A stretch of 64,000 nt of DNA from Acidobacteriota bacterium (lineage in GTDB: Bacteria; Acidobacteriota; Terriglobia; Terriglobales; Acidobacteriaceae). This document shows, in pieces, positions 44,133 to 54,671 of this stretch. Where the stretch lies: assembly GCA_018268895.1 (NCBI GenBank), contig JAFDVP010000001.1:1612001-1676000 (forward strand), written 5' to 3'. How positions within the stretch are numbered: the first letter of the stretch is position 1; the number at the start of each line of letters is the position of its first letter. A program made the translations under genes and the position numbers. The notes beneath the pieces were generated by a model, which saw nothing but the letters and a program-made list of their open reading frames with translations, did no database searches and was not told the DNA's origin.

Positions 44133-44801
44133 ATGGATCAAGGACTCTGGATCACCGTAGACCGCTACCTCTCTGACACCCTGCTTCCCCCCGACCACCA
44201 GATGGAGAACGCGCTCGAGGCCAACGCCTGCGCAGGCCTTCCGGCAATCGACGTCGCACCCAACCAGGGCAAGATGCTCAACCTCATCGCCCGCGTCCAG
44301 GGCTCGCGCCGCATCCTTGAGATCGGTACGCTCGGCGGCTACTCCACCATTTGGCTCGCTCGCGCACTTCCAGCCGACGGCAAGCTCATCACCCTCGAGC
44401 TCGACCCCAAACACGCCACCGTCGCCGCAGCCAACATGCAGCGAACCGGGCTTGCATCCCTCGTCGACATCCGCGTCGGCCCGGCGGTCGAATCGCTCGA
44501 AAAGCTGCACGCTGAAAACGCCGGCCCCTTCGACTTCGTCTTCCTCGACGCCGACAAGCCCAACTACCCCGTCTACCTCGATTGGGCCGTCAAACTCTCG
44601 CGGCCCGGCACCGTCATCCTCACCGACAACGTCGTCCGCGAGGGAGCCATCGTCGACAAGAACAATGCGGACGAGCGCGTCCAGGGCACACGGGCCTTTC
44701 TCGAAAAACTAGGCAACCACCCGCGCCTCGACGCTACCGCCATCCAGACCGTAGGCAGCAAAGGCTACGACGGCTTCGCCCTCGCCGTCGTCAAACCGTA
44801 A
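44133..44801 (+). CDS. O-methyltransferase, class I SAM-dependent (catechol OMT-like)
   Basis: 222 aa. Motif I RILEIGTLGGYSTIWLARALP, an acidic residue after LITLELDP, FDFVFLDADKPNYPVYLDW with the metal-binding Asp, and LTDNVVREG are typical of bacterial COMT-like family 3 methyltransferases. It transfers methyl from SAM to a hydroxyl, often a catechol, in a Mg-dependent way. Divergent from the CocE-like gene; no pathway neighbour to indicate substrate. Confidence 0.88.
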   Translation: MDQGLWITVDRYLSDTLLPPDHQMENALEANACAGLPAIDVAPNQGKMLNLIARVQGSRRILEIGTLGGYSTIWLARALPADGKLITLELDPKHATVAAANMQRTGLASLVDIRVGPAVESLEKLHAENAGPFDFVFLDADKPNYPVYLDWAVKLSRPGTVILTDNVVREGAIVDKNNADERVQGTRAFLEKLGNHPRLDATAIQTVGSKGYDGFALAVVKP

Positions 44802-44831
44802 CCAACCTATTGTCCTCGGCTAAGGAAAAAG

Positions 44832-44892
44832 TGTCATCCTGAGCTACGCCTCTCGCAGCCTCATCGCGAGAGGCGTAGTCGAAGGACCTGCG
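44832..44892. repeat. Dispersed GTCATCCTGAGC repeat copy
   Basis: GTCATCCTGAGCTACGCC...GTCGAAGGACCTGCG with an internal inverted repeat (CGCCTCTCGC/GCGAGAGGCG). Lies between the convergent methyltransferase and ispF genes. Confidence 0.75.
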
Positions 44893-44930
44893 TTTATACC
44901 CTTCCCACTGGCAAATAGCCCAGGGAAACT

Positions 44931-45545
44931 TCAGGTCAGATCGTCCGTATCGAACGCAGGCCGTTTCCGCCCAAGCGCCGAGACATCGTGCGCTCCGCCC
45001 ACCAGGCCCTTCACCACCTCGTCGATATCGTCGACATCAGCTGAAGCCACCATCCGCGCAGGAGCATCCGCCAGCTTCACGCTCTCCAGCAGCACCGTCG
45101 CATGGGCCACGGCCACATGATCCTGGTTCAACCCTTCTGGTGTCTTGGCTTTGATGCCAACCTCGCCCGGCTTCACACCCAGCAGCTCTGCCACCCGCTC
45201 GCGCAACTCGCCGGCGATCGGGACGATCTTCGGCTTCGCCATCACCAGAACCGTGTCGATATTCACGATCTTGTATCCGGCCGTCGCCACCTCTTCGAGC
45301 GCCGTCTGCAAAAAGATGTGCGACGCTGCCCCCTTCCACCGCGGATCGCTCGGCGGAAAGAACGTCCCAATATCGCCCGCCGAGACCGCGCCCAGCAGCG
45401 CATCCGTTATCGCGTGTAGCAGCACATCGCCGTCCGAGTGACCGGCAAGCCCTTCAGGGTGTTCAATCGCAAGACCGCCAATCACCAGTGGAACCCCCGG
45501 CTTGAACGCGTGCGAGTCGAACCCGTAACCGATTCTCATGCTCAT
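44931..45545 (-). CDS. ispF: 2-C-methyl-D-erythritol 2,4-cyclodiphosphate synthase with C-terminal extension
   Basis: 204 aa; typical IspF is about 160 aa. It makes MEcPP in the MEP isoprenoid pathway. Motifs: RIGYGFDSHAF (zinc Asp and His), GGLAIEHPEGLAGHSDGDVLLHAITDALLGA, DIGTFFPPSDPRWKGA, IDTVLVMAKPKI and GIKAKTPEGL. The last 45 residues (from about 160) are an acidic tail not part of the usual fold. The ATG overlaps the ispD stop by 4 bp (ATGA), so the two are one operon. Confidence 0.95.
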   Translation of the reverse strand: MSMRIGYGFDSHAFKPGVPLVIGGLAIEHPEGLAGHSDGDVLLHAITDALLGAVSAGDIGTFFPPSDPRWKGAASHIFLQTALEEVATAGYKIVNIDTVLVMAKPKIVPIAGELRERVAELLGVKPGEVGIKAKTPEGLNQDHVAVAHATVLLESVKLADAPARMVASADVDDIDEVVKGLVGGAHDVSALGRKRPAFDTDDLT

Positions 45546-46267
45546 AGCGCACCTGCCCCGGCAGTCTGCTTCAGGTAGAACTCAGCCAACTCGATATCAC
45601 CGGGCTGCGTAATCTTGAAGTTCCGCGCCGACCCAGGCACGACAGCAACCTCAATCCCGGCGCGTTCCAGCAGGCTTGCCTCATCTGTTCCCGCAAACTC
45701 GTCGGCCTCCGCCTCAGCGAACGCATGACGCAGCAGCCCGAACCGCGCTCCCTGCGGCGTCTGCGCCAGCACCACACGCTCTCGCGGAACGGTCGCTGTA
45801 ATGATGGCGCCATCGGCCGTACGCTCCACCTGCTTGATCGTGTCCACCGCCGGCAGTCCTACGATGGCCGCCCCGTGGTGCACCACCGCTTCAATCGTCC
45901 GCTCAATTGTCGCTGCATCGATCAGCGGACGCACCGCGTCATGCACCAGCACCACGTCGTCGTCGTCGCACTCCAGCGCCAGCAGAGCGTTGGCAACCGA
46001 TCCCTGCCGGTTGTCTCCGCCCTCCACCATGTGGACGCGCGGCCCCAGCTTGAACTCGCGGATCTGCGCTTCCACACGCTCCCGCTCCGCGCCACGAACT
46101 GCCAGACACACAGCGTCGATACTCGGTACCTGAAGAAAAGCCTTCACCGTGCGCACCAGCACCGGAACGCCGCCAACACTCAGAAACTGCTTCGGCGCGG
46201 CTGCATGGTTGGCAGCCGCCATACGCGTGCCAATACCGGCCGCAGGAATAATGACAAAAACTCGCAT
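45542..46267 (-). CDS. ispD: 2-C-methyl-D-erythritol 4-phosphate cytidylyltransferase
   Basis: 241 aa, normal length. Motifs: IIPAAGIGTRMAAANHAAAPKQFL (nucleotide loop with catalytic Arg and Lys), VLVHDAVRPLID, GLPAVDTIK and LAQTPQGARFGLL, TDEASLLERAG. It forms CDP-ME from MEP and CTP. The start at MRVFVIIPAAG (46267) is preferred; an ATG 18 bp upstream adds residues before the first strand. First gene of the ispD-ispF operon and divergent from tilS. Confidence 0.95.
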   Translation of the reverse strand: MRVFVIIPAAGIGTRMAAANHAAAPKQFLSVGGVPVLVRTVKAFLQVPSIDAVCLAVRGAERERVEAQIREFKLGPRVHMVEGGDNRQGSVANALLALECDDDDVVLVHDAVRPLIDAATIERTIEAVVHHGAAIVGLPAVDTIKQVERTADGAIITATVPRERVVLAQTPQGARFGLLRHAFAEAEADEFAGTDEASLLERAGIEVAVVPGSARNFKITQPGDIELAEFYLKQTAGAGAL

Positions 46268-46371
46268 AACCTGCGAAGTATACAAGATATAGCTGGCAAT
46301 TCCTCAGTTCGGCCGTCTGGCGAACCCACTCCCAAAACAATCTCTGCGCCGCCAACTAATATAGAAGCGCC

Positions 46372-47442
46372 ATGCCCTCTGCACTTCCCTTCAACCGTGA
46401 CCACATCAATCCCGGCGATCGCATCTGCGTCGCCGTCTCCGGCGGAGCTGACTCCGTCGCCCTTCTTCTCGCTGTCCACGAAGCGAACTCCGCAAAGCGC
46501 GACGCTCTCGGCGCAGGCATCTCCGCTGTCCACGTCCATCACGGCATCCGCACCGCCGCCGAATCCGGCGCCGATCTCACCTTTGTACAGGACCTCTGCA
46601 TCCAGCTCGACGTTCCACTACACATCCACCGCGCCGATGTGCCGACCCGCGCCACCGAAAACCGCGAGACGCTCGAAGAAGCCGCCCGCGAGGTCCGCTA
46701 CGCCTTCTTCCGCACACTCATCGCCTCCGGCCACGCCGACTCCATCCTCACCGCCCACACCCTCGACGACCAGGCCGAGACCGTCCTGATGAAGCTCCTC
46801 CGCGGAGCCTGGACCGAGGGACTCTCCGCCATCCACCCCATCGTCGCAGTCCACGAACCGGGCCAGCGTTCCGGCAAGATCCTCCGCCCCCTCCTCGCCA
46901 CACGCCGCTCCGAGATCGAGTCCTACCTCCGCTCCCGCAACCAGCCCTGGCAGACCGACTCGACCAACGCCGACACCGCCTACACCCGCAACCGAATCCG
47001 CCACGAACTCCTCCCCCAGCTCCGCACCTTCAATCCTTCTATTGACCAGACGCTCGCCAACCTCGCCGAGATCGCTCGCGAAGAAGAGTCCCGCTGGCAG
47101 GCCGAACTCAGCCGCCTACTTCCCCAAATTCTCCTTCCCGGCAAACCCGTCCGCGGAGGAGGCCGAGCCGTATCAACATCATCCGGAACAAGCTCCATCT
47201 CCATCGAGATCGAGCGCCTCCGCTCCCTCGACCCCGCCCTCCGCCTCCGGGTCCTCCGCGCCGCCGCCCGCCAGCTCGGCTCGCGTATCAGCTTCGACGA
47301 CACTACCCGCCTGCTCGCCCTCGGCGGATTCGCCAACCTGCCCACGGTAGCCGCCCGCACCGGAGCCTCCGTCCACCTTGCCGCCGGTCTGCGCGCCGAA
47401 CGCTCCGCCCGCGAACTCCGCCTTAGCCGTGAATCGTCCTGA
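46372..47442 (+). CDS. tilS: tRNA(Ile)-lysidine synthase
   Basis: 356 aa. The PP-loop SGGADSVALLLAV near residue 25, then VHVHHGIR, LTAHTLDDQAETVLMKLLRG, and RPLLATRRSEIESYL...RNRIRHELLPQL are the TilS signature. It converts cytidine-34 of tRNA-Ile to lysidine so that AUA is read as Ile. Shorter than E. coli TilS, with a reduced C-terminal region. It lies 267 bp upstream of ftsH on the same strand, a neighbourhood common in bacteria. Confidence 0.95.
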   Translation: MPSALPFNRDHINPGDRICVAVSGGADSVALLLAVHEANSAKRDALGAGISAVHVHHGIRTAAESGADLTFVQDLCIQLDVPLHIHRADVPTRATENRETLEEAAREVRYAFFRTLIASGHADSILTAHTLDDQAETVLMKLLRGAWTEGLSAIHPIVAVHEPGQRSGKILRPLLATRRSEIESYLRSRNQPWQTDSTNADTAYTRNRIRHELLPQLRTFNPSIDQTLANLAEIAREEESRWQAELSRLLPQILLPGKPVRGGGRAVSTSSGTSSISIEIERLRSLDPALRLRVLRAAARQLGSRISFDDTTRLLALGGFANLPTVAARTGASVHLAAGLRAERSARELRLSRESS

Positions 47443-47708
47443 GAAGGACAAAAAAACTCACCCCTTAGTTGCAGCATCATTTGCCCTTCCTGCTACTGAA
47501 TCCAGCGGGCAAAGAGTAGAATCTAAACACTGACGGGGGCAGGGGCGCTCCCGCGGCGGCATTATTCTGCCGGCTCCCCGCGGAACCATTCCTTTCTCCC
47601 CGCCGTCTAATCGATGTAGGCTTTTATCTACGGGCTTTCGCCGAGAAAAGTCCGGGGCTATCGTCCAGTTCCAATTGGCCGACTAGACCGGAAAATGAGG
47701 AACACGCT

Positions 47709-49628
<1,920 letters not shown>

Positions 49629-49648
49629 CGTCCAGCTAGCCAACAAGC

Positions 49649-49680
49649 AAAAAGGAGAACCGTATATCGGTTCTCCTTTT
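49649..49680 (+). terminator. ftsH terminator
   Basis: AAAAGGAGAACCG-TATAT-CGGTTCTCCTTTT, a perfect 13-bp stem 20 bp after the ftsH stop. Confidence 0.92.
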
Positions 49681-49795
49681 GTTTTGCCATTGTTTCTCTC
49701 GACCCGGTGTTATGTCTTTGATAGCCTGAGCACTATCGTCCTCGCTATCACCCGAAGATGGTTTCTCCACAAACTGCTTTTTCGAGGCCTCCTGG

Positions 49796-50866
49796 ATGCA
49801 CGGCAAGCGAAATTTTGGCTTAGACCTCGCCCGTGCCACCGCCATCTCGATGGTGTACCTGTCCCACGGAATTACTGTCTTTCATTCCCTCGGAATTGGA
49901 GTCGATCTCTTCTTCGTCCTGTCAGGTTTCCTGATCGGTAGAATTTACTTCCGATCTCAAGCACAACCTGACTTCTCTTTCTGGCGCTTCTGGCAGGCAC
50001 GATGGTGGAGAACTCTTCCGCCTTACTACGCTGCCATCGGCGTCTTTCTACTCCTCAACCTCGCCTTTCCATCCCAGCCCCGCCCAATCCCTTGGTATTA
50101 CCTCTTCTTCCTGCAGAACTACCTCGGCGTGCGCGACATGGGCGTCACCTGGAGCCTCTGCGTCGAGGAGCATTTTTACCTGGCTCTACCCATTCTCGGC
50201 TGGCTCGCTATCCGATATCTCGGACGGCAGCGGCTTATTTGGGTTCTCCCCCTGCTGGCACTGTTCCCACAACTTTTTCGGCTCACAGCCATCCTCACCA
50301 CCGGGTTGCCGGCCGACTGGTATTGGATCACCCACTTCCATTCCGAAGGCCTCGTACTTGGAGTCTTCCTTGCCTATCTCTTCGTGGACCACCCAAAGCT
50401 GTGGGGGCGCATCCGGCCCATCGCCCTCGGCCTCTCTCTCATTCCCGTCGTTCTCCTCATCGCCCTGAGCATTCACTACACCCCCAGCCTCAAGCTGCAT
50501 GGAGGAATCTTCCTCTACTACGCCCTCGGCTTCGCAGGATGGGTCCGCGTCGCCTACGACATCCAATGGGCGCCGAAAAGCATGGCCGCCAACCTCGTCA
50601 AAAAATCCATCCACGGTCTCGCGCTCTGTTCCTACAGCGTCTACCTGCTGCACACCGCCTTCTTCACCGACATGCGCCTGCTCATCGCTAACTGGAATCG
50701 CGGTGCAGCTAAATCCATCTTCATCCTTCTCTCCAGTTTTCTCATGTGCGTTATCTTCTACTTCCTGGTGGAGCGCCCCACCATCATCTGGCGCGATCGA
50801 TCTCTACGTAAGAGGAAAAAAGCCGCTGCTCCGAATTCCCCGGCCGCACGTGTGGAGACCGTGTAA
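49796..50866 (+). CDS. Acyltransferase 3 family membrane protein
   Basis: 356 aa with about ten TM helices. N-terminal GLDLARATAISMVYLSHGI with the conserved His, then LFFVLSGFLIGRIYF and RFWQARWWRTLPPYY, typical of OafA/YrhL-type O-acyltransferases that acylate surface glycans or lipids. WSLCVEEHFYLALP is the second conserved block. The ATG at 49796 lacks a strong SD. Substrate unknown. Confidence 0.88.
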   Translation: MHGKRNFGLDLARATAISMVYLSHGITVFHSLGIGVDLFFVLSGFLIGRIYFRSQAQPDFSFWRFWQARWWRTLPPYYAAIGVFLLLNLAFPSQPRPIPWYYLFFLQNYLGVRDMGVTWSLCVEEHFYLALPILGWLAIRYLGRQRLIWVLPLLALFPQLFRLTAILTTGLPADWYWITHFHSEGLVLGVFLAYLFVDHPKLWGRIRPIALGLSLIPVVLLIALSIHYTPSLKLHGGIFLYYALGFAGWVRVAYDIQWAPKSMAANLVKKSIHGLALCSYSVYLLHTAFFTDMRLLIANWNRGAAKSIFILLSSFLMCVIFYFLVERPTIIWRDRSLRKRKKAAAPNSPAARVETV

Positions 50867-50989
50867 CACGAAGCCTGCCAACGCGACGGACCTTCTTTTG
50901 CAAAGCTTCTTCCCGCATCAGGAAACCAGCATCTGTCACAGTGGCTACTCTCGTCCATACCTCGCAATGCGACAATAGAATCACCTCGC

Positions 50990-51508
50990 ATGAAGCTTCA
51001 AGCCGCCATCCTCCTCACTCTCTCGATGCCCCTCACCGGCTGCGGATACCACACGGCCGGCACCGCGACGCACATCCCCACGAACGTCCGTACGCTCTCC
51101 GTACCCATCTTCGCCACCCGCGTACAGGCGTACCACACTGAGATGGCGTTCACCCAGGCCGTCGTCCGCGAGCTCAACACCCGCACCAAATACCGCATCG
51201 TCAACAACGACTCCCCCGACGCCGACGCCACCCTCACCGGCACCATCCTCTCCCAGACCATCACTCCGCTCACCTACGACGCCACCACCGGCCAGTCCTC
51301 CAGCTACCTCGTCGCCGTCACCGCCAGAGTCGTGCTCACCGCCAGCGACGGCCACGTCCTCTACCGCAACAACGCCATCACCTTCCGCGAGCAGTACCAG
51401 TCCACCCAGGACCTCAGCAACTTTATCCAGGAAGGTTCCCCCGCCATCAATCGCATGTCTCGGGACTTCGCCCAGATGCTCGTAAGCGATATGCTGGAGT
51501 CGTTCTGA
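50990..51508 (+). CDS. lptE: LPS-assembly lipoprotein LptE
   Basis: 172 aa. The N-terminal lipobox LTGCGYHTAG follows a short hydrophobic signal. RTLSVPIFATRVQAYHTEMAFTQAVVRELNTRTKYRIV is the LptE pattern. It plugs the LptD barrel that inserts LPS in the outer membrane. The stop overlaps the holA start by 1 bp (TGATG), and lptE-holA adjacency is common in Gram-negative bacteria, which supports the call. Confidence 0.85.
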   Translation: MKLQAAILLTLSMPLTGCGYHTAGTATHIPTNVRTLSVPIFATRVQAYHTEMAFTQAVVRELNTRTKYRIVNNDSPDADATLTGTILSQTITPLTYDATTGQSSSYLVAVTARVVLTASDGHVLYRNNAITFREQYQSTQDLSNFIQEGSPAINRMSRDFAQMLVSDMLESF

Positions 51509-52857
51509 TGGCCACGTCCCTGCGCAGCTTCGCCTCCACCGACCGGTTTATCAGCGAGATCACCTCGCCGTCCCTCCGTCCCGGCTACATCCTCCTCGGC
51601 GACGAGATCTTCCTCTACGATCGCTGCCGCAAAGCCGTCCTCTCCACCCTCGTCCCCGAAGACTTCCGCGACTTCGCACTCCACGACCTCGACCTCGCCG
51701 AGACCAGCATCTTCGAGGCGCTCGACCGCGCCCAGACTCCCTCGCTCATGGCGCCCTTCCAGGTGCTCTTCATCCGCAATTTGAAGAGCCTCTACGGCCG
51801 CGGCTCGAAGAAGGAAGAGTTCGCCGCCATCGACGCTTACTTCCGCTCCCCCAATCCGCAGGCGCTCCTCATCTTTGTCGCCGACCACCTCCGCATCCCC
51901 ACCGACCTGCGCAAGATGGACTACCAGGACAAGGAGCGCTTCGAGCGCATCCGCGAGACCCTCGGCGACTGGTGCGGCATCGTCGAGCTGGCCCGCGTCG
52001 ACGAGAACGACGCCACCCGCTGGGTCACCGCCGCCGCCGAGGCGCGTGGAGTCCGCTTCGACCCCGACGCTGCCCGCGAACTCGTCGACTCACTCGGCGC
52101 CGACATGATGCTCGTCTCCAGCGAGTTCGAAAAGCTCCTCCTCTACGTCAGTGCCCCGCCCTCCATAGCGCCACAGGACCGGGTGCCCCATCTTCGCGAC
52201 GGTCTCATCGTCGCTAAGGTAGGTGAAGCGCCACAGCCCTCAAGTGAACCCTCCCAAAATCAAAGTGTCATCCTGAGCGAAGCCCCTGAGCGAGCCGCAG
52301 GCGAGTCGAACGGGGCGGAGTCGAAGGACCTGCGGTTGTCTTCCCCCACCTCCATCGCCCGAAACCGTGTCACCCTCGGCGACGTAGAAACCATGGTCCT
52401 CGCCGCCAAGCAGCGCTCCCTCTACGAGCTCACCGACGCCATCTCGCAACGCGACCGCCCCCGCGCCCTCGCCCTCCTCCACGGCCTGCTCAACGCCTCC
52501 GACGGAGGCGAGGACGCCGCCATCGGCCACCTTTACATGCTCGCCCGCACCTTCCGCCAGATGATGATCATCCTCGAAAAGAACGTGCGCGACTCACGAG
52601 CCATCTGGCAGGCGCTCTGGCAGGGCTTCCGCATGCCGCCCTTCGCCGCCGACGACCTCATCCGCCAGGCCCGCCGCTACAAATCCCGCCGCGACCTCAC
52701 CCGCGCCATCCGCCTCGTAGCCCGAGCCGACATAGAACTCCGCAGCTCCCCCGTAAGCAAAGTGCTCGTCTTAGAACGCCTCATCCTCGATCTCTGCGCC
52801 GAACCAAAACCGTCGCTCTTCGAACCCTCCTCAATGCAGTTCGCGATGGAACTTTAG
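51508..52857 (+). CDS. holA: DNA polymerase III delta subunit with in-frame repeat insertion
   Basis: 449 aa; HolA is usually about 330-350. The N-domain (RPGYILLGDEIFLYDRCRKAVL, FEALDRAQTPSLMAPFQVLFIRN), the ARGVRFDPDAARELVDSLGADMMLVSSEFEKLLLYV region, GDVETMVLAAKQRSLYELTDAISQRD and the C-terminal helical collar are clear. Delta loads the sliding clamp. Residues about 225-285 (52180-52355) are foreign: they are translations of two dispersed repeats, including SVILSEAPERAAGESNG, and join the family sequence on both sides without a frameshift. The insertion is at the junction before the C-terminal domain, so the enzyme is probably still functional. Confidence 0.93.
   Translation: MATSLRSFASTDRFISEITSPSLRPGYILLGDEIFLYDRCRKAVLSTLVPEDFRDFALHDLDLAETSIFEALDRAQTPSLMAPFQVLFIRNLKSLYGRGSKKEEFAAIDAYFRSPNPQALLIFVADHLRIPTDLRKMDYQDKERFERIRETLGDWCGIVELARVDENDATRWVTAAAEARGVRFDPDAARELVDSLGADMMLVSSEFEKLLLYVSAPPSIAPQDRVPHLRDGLIVAKVGEAPQPSSEPSQNQSVILSEAPERAAGESNGAESKDLRLSSPTSIARNRVTLGDVETMVLAAKQRSLYELTDAISQRDRPRALALLHGLLNASDGGEDAAIGHLYMLARTFRQMMIILEKNVRDSRAIWQALWQGFRMPPFAADDLIRQARRYKSRRDLTRAIRLVARADIELRSSPVSKVLVLERLILDLCAEPKPSLFEPSSMQFAMEL
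52190..52345. repeat. Dispersed repeats inserted within holA
   Basis: GGGTGCCCCATCTTCGCGAC (from 52190) resembles the element at 41651; GTCATCCTGAGCGAAGCCCC...GTCGAAGGACCTGCGG (52266-52335) belongs to the family at 41180 and 44832. Both are read in frame. Confidence 0.8.
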
Positions 52858-52860
52858 CTA

Positions 52861-53745
52861 ATGACCCTGAATGATCTTCTGGTTCGAGAACACGTTGACC
52901 TCGACAATGTCATCGTCTTAAGACACCGACCGTTTGAACCGGGCTTGGCTAGAGTTTTACCGTGGCTCGCGGCAGAACATCCGAAGATATTCAACGCCTA
53001 CCAGCGCACTCAAGGCGCGGTCCTTGAGAGATCAATGTTGAAGTTGGCCAATAAATGCCACATCGCAAGCTTTCTTGCGTATGGTGCGGGCAAAGCTATC
53101 TTTGTCGGGTTGTATGTCGTAACCGATTCCCGTCCAATCACGTTAGAACAGTTCTGGAAGATTCCTGAATACCAACAGCTCAAGGAATATGGCATGCAAG
53201 GATTCACTGCCGCCGAAGGACGAGCCACCATCGAGCAGTTTGATCTGGAACCGCTGTCATTCCGATCCGAGTGGAAAGGCAAACTCATTATTGATTGGCC
53301 AGGAGGCGAACGCTCCTGGTGGCGTAGAGCTGAAAACAATATCTTTACCGTGAAGGCGATTTTAGAAAACAGCGCTTTTGACGAAGCGATGCCCAGATGG
53401 AACGACATCTCTCTAAGTTGGGAGGAACTCAAAGTTCTTCCATCGCGATGGAAACACAGTTTGCGTGAGTGGCGAGGCATCTACTACATCCATGATTCCT
53501 CAGATAACAAAGCATATGTAGGGTCAGCATCCGGATCAGAAAATCTTCTAGGAAGATGGCAGAATTACGCAGCATCCGGACACGGAACGAACAAGCTTCT
53601 CAGGCAGCGCGATCCTGCAAACTTTAAATTTTCAATCCTTGAGAGAGTTTCCCCAGACATGAGTTCGTCAGACATTGTTGCTCAAGAAAACTCGTGGAAG
53701 ATCCGGCTCTCGACGCGGTATCCCTATGGCCTCAATGACAACTGA
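52861..53745 (+). CDS. GIY-YIG nuclease domain protein
   Basis: 294 aa. Residues about 1-195 are an N-terminal region of unknown family (LVREHVDLDNVIVLRHRPFEP). The C-terminal 95 residues are a GIY-YIG fold: RGIYYIHDSSDNKAYVGSAS, LLGRWQNYAASGHGTN with the catalytic Arg, and a late Glu/Asn (VAQENSWKIRLS). The ATG is 3 bp after the holA stop. Composition is AT-richer than its neighbours, which suggests recent acquisition. Relatives with this layout are often in variable or defence-related loci; role unknown. Confidence 0.8.
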   Translation: MTLNDLLVREHVDLDNVIVLRHRPFEPGLARVLPWLAAEHPKIFNAYQRTQGAVLERSMLKLANKCHIASFLAYGAGKAIFVGLYVVTDSRPITLEQFWKIPEYQQLKEYGMQGFTAAEGRATIEQFDLEPLSFRSEWKGKLIIDWPGGERSWWRRAENNIFTVKAILENSAFDEAMPRWNDISLSWEELKVLPSRWKHSLREWRGIYYIHDSSDNKAYVGSASGSENLLGRWQNYAASGHGTNKLLRQRDPANFKFSILERVSPDMSSSDIVAQENSWKIRLSTRYPYGLNDN

Positions 53746-53823
53746 CGATAAGCGAAAAGATGCCAGGAGCCCCACATCGACTCTCATGTGTGGGTTCATC
53801 GTCTGAAGGACGATCACCCTCCA

Positions 53824-54195
53824 TCACAAACAAGTCACCGCATACTTCCGAATAGCCGCATCCTCTGTCACCAGTGCCAACCCTTCAGCCGTTGCTTGCG
53901 CTACCAGCATCCGGTCAAACGGATCTTTATGGTGCTGTGGAAGCGAAGCTGCCAACTCGCCGTGCTCCATCGTTATTGGCAGCTCAATAAACCCGAACCG
54001 TTGAGCCAGCAAACCAATCGAGTCAAGCAGAACCAATCGGCCTGTTGCGCGCTTGATGCCAAGTTCCCAACCCGTCACCGCACTCACAAAGATTTCATTA
54101 CCAGGGTCACTGATCGCTTCGTGGTGGTCGCCTAACAGCTTGTTCGGGTCTCTATCCCACCACAATAAAACATGCGAATCCAGTAAAAGACGCAC
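53824..54195 (-). CDS. PIN-domain toxin, VapC/type II
   Basis: 123 aa. MRLLLDSHVLLWWD (first catalytic Asp), SAVTGWELGIKRATGRL with the conserved Glu, and DPFDRMLVAQATAEGLALVTED with two catalytic Asp are the PIN set. VapC toxins cut tRNA or rRNA. It is 3 bp downstream of the Phd/YefM-type antitoxin gene on the same strand. Confidence 0.92.
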   Translation of the reverse strand: MRLLLDSHVLLWWDRDPNKLLGDHHEAISDPGNEIFVSAVTGWELGIKRATGRLVLLDSIGLLAQRFGFIELPITMEHGELAASLPQHHKDPFDRMLVAQATAEGLALVTEDAAIRKYAVTCL

Positions 54196-54198
54196 TGG

Positions 54199-54438
54199 TT
54201 AATATCCCCAATCCTTCAACTCTTCTTCGCTCATCGGCGCGTCAAAATCTGGGGCGATATAAGTAATTTCAAGCAGGTTCTGACCGCCTATCCGCCTCGC
54301 TCCAGTCTTCTTCTCGATCGGAACCAGCTTCAGCAGCGGCTTCCCTGACTTGGCGATCACGACCTCTTTCCCATGTGTCGCCTCATCCACCAGCTTCGAA
54401 AAGTGGGCCTTCGCCTCGTAGATGTTATAGGTTGCCAT
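54199..54438 (-). CDS. Phd/YefM-family antitoxin
   Basis: 79 aa. MATYNIYEAKAHFSKLVDEATHGKEVVIAKSGKPLLKLVP is the Phd/YefM DNA-binding fold; the C-terminus would neutralise the PIN toxin. ATG 54438 has AGGA 7 nt upstream; an ATG 6 bp earlier has too little spacing. Two 9-bp repeats overlap its promoter. Confidence 0.92.
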   Translation of the reverse strand: MATYNIYEAKAHFSKLVDEATHGKEVVIAKSGKPLLKLVPIEKKTGARRIGGQNLLEITYIAPDFDAPMSEEELKDWGY

Positions 54439-54444
54439 GGTCAT

Positions 54445-54473
54445 ATCCTAATCTGGTTAGTCAGGTTAGTCAA
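54445..54473 (-). promoter_or_regulatory. Promoter and operator of the toxin-antitoxin operon
   Basis: On the minus strand TTGACT - 17 nt - TAGGAT. GGTTAGTCA is tandemly repeated at 54455-54463 and 54464-54472, inside the spacer and -35, as expected for autorepression by the antitoxin complex. Confidence 0.6.
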
Positions 54474-54502
54474 TAATAAACCCAATGGATTCCTAAGTGT
54501 TC

Positions 54503-54597
54503 CGTCATTCTGAGCCGCAGGCGAAGAATCTCAGTAGTCTGTCTTTGTTGGCACGGACAAAACTACGGGGATTCTTCGCCTGCGGCTCAGAATGACG
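54503..54597. repeat. 28-bp perfect inverted repeat of the dispersed family
   Basis: The left arm 54503-54530 (CGTCATTCTGAGCCGCAGG...) and right arm 54570-54597 are exact complements, 39 bp apart. They are variant copies of the GTCATCCTGAGC family in opposite orientation. The transcript would form a long hairpin between the toxin-antitoxin operon and the methyltransferase gene. Confidence 0.85.
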
Positions 54598-54671
54598 ACT
54601 CAAGAAGCGAACTTTGCCTTCGGAGGATGCCCACAACTAATGTGTTGGTTCATCGTCCAAGAACGACCGTC

